Assembly (NCBI GenBank): GCA_028023455.1
Contig: JAQFVV010000017.1
Coordinates: 7,288,985-7,352,984 of the forward strand
Length of the DNA stretch: 64,000 nt
From: Epiperipatus broadwayi
Taxonomy: Eukaryota > Onychophora > Udeonychophora > Euonychophora > Peripatidae
Direction: 5' to 3'
Position 1 is the stretch's first letter, and each line of letters starts with the position of its first letter. The translations under genes were made by a program, and so were the position numbers. Below are positions 56,601 to 64,000 of the stretch, one piece after another. Under the pieces are notes generated by a model that made no database searches, was not told the origin of the DNA, and worked only from the letters and a program-made list of their open reading frames with translations.

Positions 56601-57034
56601 AGGATATTCATTAGATTAAAAATACTAGGACTAGCCCAGCACTCTATCTAATGTTTAACTATTGAGAAAAAAATCTGAAATCTTCAGACATCTATATTAT
56701 AACGGGATATATCATTTTCCATATATATTTTACGCACACATATATAATCTTGAAAGATTGCGTGTATGTATATATAACGATACACGTATATGCGTAATTG
56801 TTTTAAAAAAATATTTATTCTTAAATTATTCCATTTTATCGCCCAGCATATTTATGAGCATCACTGTATGACGTCAAGTGCCAATCCTATATTTCTATAA
56901 GAATTATGCTGGGATGGCTGGAAGACCAATATGGAAATGCCCCTGGACTAGCTCTGCTCAGGGCTAGTGGTAAAATTACCGGCAGTAGATCTAACCCTCT
57001 CTTATAAAAAAAAAAAACAACACAAAAAAAACCA

Positions 57035-58566
57035 TGGTTGTTTTACAATAGCGTGTTGAAACCGCCGGAGGACGGGCTCGGTTTGTAAACGAAAGATAAA
57101 TATAATGTTGCCGGGTTTCTTTTCTTCTTTTTTTTTGTTGGCTTTGGTTTTTTTATTTTTTTTTGTTTATCACATTTATAAAAATAATATCAAATCAAAT
57201 TTTTTGTTTAAACACGACCAAAACAAAAAAAAAAATAAACAAATGCATAAACAAAAAAATTACAAATAAATGAATTTACAAAAAAAAAAGTACTTCATTT
57301 TTTTGGCTTTTGATTCTTTTTTTCATTATTTATATTTTCAAAGGGGACGGGGTTTTTTTTTTTACCGTCTACGTATTTTTTTGTTCTTTTTTTTGGTTGT
57401 TGTTGTTTATCACATTTAAAATAAAAGTATGGTGGCTATCAAATCTATTTTGGCTACCCTAAACAACAAAAAAACCCAAAACCAAAAAAAAAAAAAAAAC
57501 GGATTGATTAAAACCAACGATTTTTAAAAAGTAGTTAACCGATTTTTTGTTTGTTTTGATTAAATTCTCATTACACCCTTTTCTATTTTTGGTTCAGTAT
57601 TGTATGACAAACAAAAAAATCAGCTGATTCAACTACTTCTCTTTTTTTTATTTAGTTTGTTTTGTTTTTATTTTGATAAATAAATCTATTGTCTGTTTAA
57701 CGGTAACATTTACAAGTCAAAGTCCAACTTTGGGAGAGGAGGGAAAGGGGGTTTGCAATTGCTAACAGAACGGAACGCCAACTCGAAGATTGACCAAGTT
57801 TTGATGGTAATTCCCCCTCAAAAAACATCAATCTATATGGCAATGAAAAGCAACTTTTTGGGCTCTTAAGGCAAAAAAAAAAAATAAAAAAAAAAACACA
57901 GCAGGCATGCAGCTTCAAGGTGTTTTGTTTGATAAACCACCGCCGGTTTCAGCAGTCAGAGAAGAATCCTTGTTCTTTCTTTGACATTCGGCAAAACAAG
58001 TTGTCCTATTTTTTCAGCTATTCGATTAATCAGCTCGCAGTTGTTGTCGCACGAAACGTGACTTAGAGCGTGATTTGATGGGAAGCGCACTTTTAACTAC
58101 ACTTGGCCCATTTTTTCAGCAGGAAATGGGGGCTAGGGAAGCATGAGACTCTGCTGATAATTGTTAGTAGACCTTCCTGAAACATGCGAGATAGAGGGGG
58201 AGGTGGTCTTAATGAATATTAAAATAGTTTCGACAATCGTAATTCCAGCCACCCTCAGACAATACTGTAAACAAAAGTGAAATATGATCGCTAGTCCAAA
58301 ATGCTTAGCCCGAATCTGAGCTGTAGGCTGACACGATAGCTTCTGCGGCAAGATTGGCTAAATGTTCACGTTTCTGTGCATTAGCATAGAAATAATACAC
58401 AGTCAGCCAGTACCCTCCCCCGTGTCAACGGACTATTTCTAGGCTTACGTGTTAGAAATAGAACGTTTGATAGCGGCGGAGGCACCCACCTAAACGGCAT
58501 ATTTCTGTGCACTAGCATAGAAATAATGCCATCCAGCGGTTTCAACACGCTATTGTAAAACAACCA
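57035..58566. mobile_element. 1.5-kb TIR element nested in the 3.5-kb region
   Basis: 35-bp terminal inverted repeats TGGTTGTTTTACAATAGCGT... (57,035-57,069) and the inverse at 58,532-58,566, one mismatch. AAACCA on both sides is a possible 6-bp target duplication. The interior is rich in A/T homopolymers and shares AACGTGACTTA.CGCG and ATAATGTT.CCGGG blocks with the 648-2,450 element, so the two families may be related. A direct repeat of CTAGCATAGAAATAAT-like sequence occurs at about 58,383 and 58,511. Confidence 0.7.
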
Positions 58567-59134
58567 AAACCATTCATTTTAAACATATTTATTAGTAATG
58601 ATATTTACGTATCTATCAAAAAAAATATATTATTTATACAAGTTAAATTAATGTCTCTTTTAAATCAAAGATTCATATCAGTTTCTTTTTTTTTTGTTTG
58701 CTTTTTTCTCTTTTTGCCAAAACTCCCACATACACAAATACACTATAATATGTTTTTTTTTTTTGCACCGAAGATTTAATTATGGATTAATTTATACACT
58801 AATAAATCCCATAGGAAATAATTTTGAACTCTCCGTGCAAAAGAAAAGAAATTTTAAGTTCACAAGTGTCAAATAACAGTTTTCTCAATTTCGTGGACTA
58901 AGTTTACTAAAAGTGACATATATATGCAAATAGAGAAAAAGTACCTGCGTTTCCCCGGGGAATTGATCGAATTCACCTGGTGAAAAGAAAATCTCCGGTC
59001 CTTTGTCGATGAATGAACTTTTTTGAAGTTTGGATTCCATGGCTGAAATCTATTTATTTTCTTCATCTTATGATGATTCAACATTGTTACTTATTGAGGC
59101 AATTCTCTGGGCTGGACGTCCCTTCTTTGATATC

Positions 59135-59215
59135 GGCAGCTGCTATACATTCGGGGGAAGGATTCGAACCCCTCGCATGTTGAAGCTTCTACCCCAGCCT
59201 GACCATATTTTATCA
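59135..59215 (-). repeat. tRNA-like sequence (SINE head or tRNA pseudogene)
   Basis: On the - strand: GGTCAGGCTGGGGTAGAAGC (A-box and D-arm-like) then GGGGTTCGAATCC (B-box match at about 59,166-59,178). The distance between boxes is too short for a normal anticodon arm, so it is not a functional tRNA gene. Confidence 0.45.
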
Positions 59216-60149
59216 ATATATAATCTGATTTCTGGATTCTTATTTCTGTATATCAGTCTAACGTCCGCTTTCTTCCACTCTCCAACTTATAATAAATCCT
59301 TTCTTAATTCTTTTTTTGTTTTAATTATCGAATTTATCTTTCTTTTCATTCATTTTCAATTATATTTCCATTCACATTCCGTATACCTTTGTTGGAATGC
59401 ACCACAAAAGCTTTTTACACCTATTTCTTTCCAATTAATATTTAATTAGCATTAGACATTCCACGATTTTTATAATAATTACTTCCATTGTTCTGCAAAA
59501 TCAGTCTTCCATCTTGACATTTATAGTTCTTTTGTTGACTTAATATGTAAATATTTAAAAAGTTTATCAAACAAAATGTTTCCTTTTTATTTTGTGAATT
59601 TTTCATTTTTAATGGTTCAAAAACGCACTCACACATATACATAGCGATGTGTATAGCTGGGTTTGGCAAAAGAAAGAGAAAAAAATCAGAGCAAGTGTAT
59701 AACCCCCCATACCTCGTTTATGAGTTCTTTTTAATTAAAATAACTAAATCAATTCAATACGACCACGCAAATGACCGTTGATTGTACATCAACTTGTAAA
59801 TATTAGTTTTGTTAGTAAAGTAATGTATATTTTTAATAATACGTTAGTAATAAGATATATATATATTTAATAATGCCTTAAGTATACGAATACGTATTTG
59901 TCTAATTATCGCAACAGGGTTTGATTATACCTGCCCTGTTGCAATATAGATGCAGAAACCGGTCTGGGGTTGAGGGTATTCTCAAAGCTTGTTAAGAGTT
60001 TGTTTTGCGAACTCTATATATAACATTTGTTACGCGAGCTTTATTCAAATACGGTCATGTGACATCTGACTTGATTTTTTTTATCAATGTAGAATATATT
60101 ACATTTTTTATTTAACAGAAAATGACAAAATATGGTGAAATTGTAAATT

Positions 60150-60990
60150 TCACAAAGAACATGATACTAAATACTTAAAGAAATTAACGGCTCAAATAGA
60201 TACAAGGCACTTACATAATGGTCCAGCAATAAGATGTCACATATTAGTCCAGCAATAATTTGCAAACCTTGCGACCTTGGAAAATAATGGCAGCATGGCA
60301 CTGCTGACAAACTTAATCGATAATCACCTCTTAGTTTATTTACTGCAAAATGATGACCTGTAAAGTTATTTAGTAGGAATGAAATAAATGTCTACAAACA
60401 TGCATTTACATTTTTTGTGAGAAATTATCTTGCACCAACTAAACTTCTTAAAAATTTATTTTGAAAAATGTCTGCCTGTAACTTTATTCAGTGGAAAACA
60501 AATATGCATTTACATTTTTTACAAGAAATGATCTTCCAATAAGTAAACTTTTAGCAATATAAATTTATTACAAGTGGTAAACAAATAAAAAATATATATA
60601 ACTGGACAATTCTGTCCATTTACAAAACGTTTTTTAGCATCACTGGTGGACTGAAGTTTCTTATCCTGAACCATATGGCTACTTTCTTTCAAAAATCCCG
60701 AATGAAACGGCACCATTTTTTTGTTCGAATGATGGACATAAAGTACCAAATTTTAATCATATTGTTTTCAAGGGAAAATTCAGGTTCATTTAGTATGAAT
60801 TAAAGATGGACAGTAAATCCAGTGTATATATTCCTTTTTTTAGATGATCGATTACTTATGCCAGCAGTCTTTCATGACATCCCAGCATAGTTTAAATCAT
60901 AAAATAATAAACAAACCATCATTTTGATTAATTACTTTCTTCTCATCAGAATATTATCTAATATTAAATTTCCTTCATAGAAAATTGTAA
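60150..60990. repeat. Dispersed repeat shared with 18.3-18.96 kb
   Basis: Blocks TTAGTCCAGCAATAA, TTATTTAGTAGGAATGAA, TTTCATGACATC and AATTACTTTCTTCTCATCAG recur in the order seen at 18.3-18.96 kb. TTTAGTA/TGGAA plus TTTACATTTTTT segments are also repeated locally (60,400 and 60,500). Confidence 0.55.
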
Positions 60991-60999
60991 ATGTGTTTT

Positions 61000-61445
61000 T
61001 GTTTTTTATTTACACATTTGTTTGTGCTGGCAACTTCCATCCTTGCAGGTCTAATACATAAATGATTAGATACACTATCATAATTATGCTTTAAGAAATT
61101 ATCAAAATAATTCTTTTACATACAAGTATATTATCTTTCTGATGCAAAAACTTAAACATATAGCTATCATTTAGACAAAAAGAGACTATCTTAAATTTCA
61201 GAAATTTTTTAAATTAATATTTACTTTCATATCTTGAACAAAATTGCAAAACCTTGAGTCAATGTAATTAATATATCTCCTTAGTTGTCCTTTATTAAAG
61301 GTCATTGTTCTGTGTAAATATTTTCAGTAATCACTTTTGTATGATGCAGCATTGTTTCATCACTAACTAATTGATCCTACTTCCTACCAATCTACAAAAT
61401 CATTTCCTCAAATAGAAGTTTCTGTAAAATCTAAGCATACCTTCA
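61000..61445. other. AT-rich stretch
   Basis: Nothing recognised. Confidence 0.35.
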
Positions 61446-61449
61446 ATGC

Positions 61450-61705
61450 TGATTTAGACTGCGCTCACTGCCATTTTGAATTCTAAGGACAAATTACCAC
61501 TGACATATCCAAATAATAAATGACATTGGACAATCCACATGGGGTCACTTGGGTGTGATTTTGAATTCTAAGGACCACTGAAAACTACTGCTAACATATC
61601 CAAGTAATAAATGAGATTGAATAATTCATATGGGGTTGCTTGGATATGTCAGTGGTGGTTGTGAGCAGTTCTTAGAATTCGAAATGTCGGTGAGCAATCT
61701 AAATA
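61450..61705. repeat. Foldback repeat
   Basis: Left GCTCACTGCCATTTTGAATT...CACTGACATATCCAA pairs with right TTGGATATGTCAGTG...AATTCGAAATGTCGGTGAGC. Within it, GAATTCTAAGGAC and ATATCCAA.TAATAAATGA occur twice as direct repeats. No hammerhead core found. Confidence 0.8.
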
Positions 61706-61709
61706 CTAA

Positions 61710-62490
61710 AAGTTTATAACTTCTAAAATATGATTATTCTTTGTTTTAAGCTTAATTAAATTTCAGAACGAATTTTAATTTGAATAGTTTTTTCTTCTCT
61801 TCTGCTAATTGTAATGGATATATATACATTAAAATCAATTTAAATATTGAGTACTTTAATATTGGGTTACGAGCCTAAACACCTGTCATATTCAAAATAT
61901 AGCCACTTTAATAACCATTGTTTTGATTTTAAAAAAAGATAATCTTCACCAATTTCATTTATCATTTACATGTGTATTATATCCTAAATATCTTCACAAA
62001 ATGCTTTTTCAATATTTTATAAAGTAAAAAATGTACCATTAGATACTTTGACTACCTTCTGCTCATAGGTGGGTTAATTTAACCATATTCCAATCTTTCA
62101 ATCAACCTTAATATAAAGTTTTTTCAATTATTGTTACAATTACTTACTTATAGTCATTCAAGGCTTGTATCATTCTCAATGCTAACAGAAAGTCTCATAA
62201 ATCTTGTTTTGGATTTCTTAATAAAATCAGATCTATATTTCTTATCTATAAGCTTTGCTGAAATAAATCATTTTGTCTTGTAAAAAAAGCTTAAAAAGAC
62301 ATATAGGAGTAATAATGGATTCTTTTCTCTCTAAATTTATTATATTATAGATCATGTCTGTCTTCAAGCTTTCTTTCTGGGTGGTGTGGCTTAACTTCAA
62401 GTAAATCATTGATATTTTATGTGCAATTTTAATATATGTATCTACGAATCAATTCATTATCTCTTGAATAGTTTTTCCCAATCAAAATGT
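61710..62490. other. AT-rich stretch
   Basis: Nothing recognised. Confidence 0.35.
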
Positions 62491-62496
62491 AACTAT

Positions 62497-62660
62497 AAAG
62501 GCAAAACTCTCCATACAGTAGTGCCACTCAGTGCCATCCAGAGTAATTAATGGAAGCAGGAAGTTTTGTGCACTGAACAGTGCTACTATATGGAGAGTTT
62601 TGCCTTTGTGAAAACTGCTTGCATAAGCATAAAGAATAGTGATCATGTGAAAAGATAACT
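62497..62660. mobile_element. Family-2 element, internally deleted
   Basis: GGCAAAACTCTCCATACAGT and its inverse (ATATGGAGAGTTTTGCC) are only about 70 bp apart, so the hammerheads are deleted. The tail GCATAAGCATAAAGAATAGT, GATCATGTGA follows on the right. This defines the family terminus. Confidence 0.8.
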
Positions 62661-62719
62661 AGTTAGCTCTTCAAATTGCCTATTGAAATTATTTCTGGAT
62701 CAAAGGGGTATGTGATGTA

Positions 62720-63750
62720 GCAATGTACTTTAGTTATTCACCACAAAAATTTTAATATACTATTACATCTGAATCATGAGTTATGATTTAAAAAGTAATA
62801 GTATGCACTAATGTTAAACTTTGTTTTTAAGTTAAAAAAAAACCATTATTGAAACATTTAAAATGATTCAAACTGTTACAGCAGGAAAGATATGAAATGC
62901 ATGAATATTTTCAAACGATTTACAAGATTTTGTAAAGACGGAGGCTATTGAAGATGATTAATGGCCAGGAACATCAAAAACAATTGGATATGAAAAAAAC
63001 ATGCTAAAAAGTTGATAAATTTTTTTGAATTGATCATATGGCTGCCAGACCAATTGAATAAATCTTTGGCATTCTCTAAACATTATTCATCATGTTCTAA
63101 TGGAATATTGCTTTTGGTTTCACTTATCGATAATCAACCAATAAGATTCCAGAGATGAACACCATTGAGACATGCGAAGAACATTAATAATGGATCCAAA
63201 ATCTTTGTCAAAAATGTAAAACATGATGAGAAATGGTATTTCCAATATCAAGTATAAAAGGCCCAGAAAGTAGACTGCCAGAAGATAAAAACCAAAAAAT
63301 TATGAATGCCAAGAGGCTGAATCAAAACATTGCTGTTTTTTTTTAAATTCTAAAGACATTATTTATTATGAGTACATTCATGAGATTAGACAGTACATGT
63401 GGATTATTATGAGATGTATAAATCATATGTGAGCCAAAAGTTTTTGCAAGTAAGTGAAATTCTATAAACAAGGCTCTTGGTCATTGTTGTATGTTGAAAT
63501 ACTGTCCATAATGATAATATTATGTTATTTTGGGGCCAAAAAGTAGTATCGTGATTGTACATCAATTCTATTTTTTTCATTCAGCTAAGTTGGCCCTGAA
63601 AGGAGAATCTCGTAGTTCAATTTAGGGCATCCAGAAGTTTGTAACAAAGTTTCCACAAATTTATTCCACTGGAGGATTTTAAAGGTTGCTTCAAACAGTT
63701 TTACGTTCATATTCAGAAATTTATTGAATTGGGAGACTTTTTAATAATTA
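62720..63750 (+). pseudogene. Mariner-type transposase pseudogene
   Basis: Pieces in several frames on the + strand match mariner (irritans/SETMAR-like) transposase in order. E-A-I-E-D-D...W-P-G (62,943-62,970) is the linker. K-H-D-E-K-W-Y-F-Q-Y (about 63,220-63,250) corresponds to the G-D-E-x-W-I/F-x-Y block with its first catalytic Asp. I-K-T-L-L-F-F-F-K-F follows (about 63,318). L-A-L-K-G (about 63,592) and P-L-E-D-F-K-G-C-F-K-Q (63,664-63,696) then I-E-L-G make the C-terminus. Frame breaks and stops are frequent. The H-x-N/D segment with the later acidic residues is not cleanly readable. It is a dead copy. The 14.54-kb fragment shares its 5' part. Confidence 0.75.
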
Positions 63751-63754
63751 ATAG

Positions 63755-64000
63755 TAAAAATAAAATATAAATAACATCTGTTTTATTTTGTGTCAATTAC
63801 TTTGGGATATACCATGTACATTACAAACAAAAATATTTCTAATTATATTACAATGAATACATTTTCTCACTTATGATCATGGCTCACCAAGATCATACAA
63901 CACCAAAAATCAGAAAAATCATTTTAAGATTACAAAATTGCATGAAATACATGATGAATTATAATAGCAGTACTTAATAGAATTTACTAAGAGAATGGAT
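63755..64000. other. AT-rich right edge
   Basis: No recognisable feature in the last ~245 bases. Confidence 0.3.

Larger units (their letters stand above)
56517..60012. mobile_element. 3.5-kb region bounded by 64-bp inverted repeats (family 4)
   Basis: 56,517-56,580 (TTCGCAAAACAAACTCTTAA ... CCAGACCGGTTTCTGCATCT) is the near-exact inverse of 59,948-60,012. The left end extends into a hammerhead motif. The right end keeps the GCAGAAACCGGTCTGGGG half only. The interior includes a second TIR element (57,035-58,566) and unclassified sequence. No transposase or RT frame was recognised. It may be a foldback pair of hammerhead repeats that captured other insertions, not a DNA transposon. Confidence 0.75.

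Noticed and set aside
59135-59215. Functional tRNA gene on the - strand
   Set aside because: There is a good B box, but the spacing leaves no room for a normal anticodon arm and the T stem is mispaired.

Overview
This is AT-rich nuclear DNA from an animal with a large, transposon-dense genome. The only host gene I can support is a split serine-protease-homolog gene on the + strand. Four exons (25,879-25,973; 37,477-37,754; 51,216-51,367; 53,901-54,119) join with matching reading-frame phases across introns of 11.5, 13.5 and 2.5 kb. The spliced sequence most resembles the protease-like half of arthropod clip-domain serine protease homologs (CLIPA type). The His and Asp of the triad are present and the catalytic Ser is Gly. 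With the base composition, this suggests an arthropod, perhaps a chelicerate. That assignment is an inference. Upstream exons (clip domain, signal peptide, activation site) were not found and probably lie outside the window.

Almost everything else is mobile or repetitive DNA. From left to right: a (CTAT)n array (1-299); a 1.8-kb terminal-inverted-repeat DNA element with an 8-bp target duplication (648-2,450); a ~50-bp-unit minisatellite (2,815-4,205); Gypsy-like gag remains (about 5,540-6,690); tRNA-derived SINEs; hammerhead-bearing repeats near 8.8 and 9.3 kb; LINE, mariner and RTE 3' fragments (13-18 kb); a Gypsy integrase remnant (23.1-23.96 kb); a decayed LINE (26.1-27.6 kb); two Penelope-like remnants (29.56-30.78 and 33.59-34.03 kb); GATA-type arrays (31.3-31.9 kb); a cluster of hammerhead foldbacks and a nearly complete RTE retrotransposon (38.1-44.5 kb); two adjacent zinc-finger LINE tails (45.55-47.1 kb); a 55-bp satellite inside a small inverted-repeat element (48.2-49.0 kb); nested inverted-repeat elements (56.5-60.0 kb); and a mariner pseudogene at the right edge (62.7-63.75 kb).

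The most notable signal is the number of hammerhead-ribozyme motifs: a CTGANGA box, a short stem II, GAA(A), a tiny or palindromic stem III, then a NUH cleavage site. I can read them in at least six repeat families. Most sit in inverted (foldback) pairs, with the left arm's ribozyme on the - strand and the right arm's on the + strand. One family couples the hammerhead to a tRNA-like tail with a recognisable B box, an arrangement like schistosome SINE-like repeats and animal retrozymes. Several copies keep all core nucleotides; others carry single inactivating changes.
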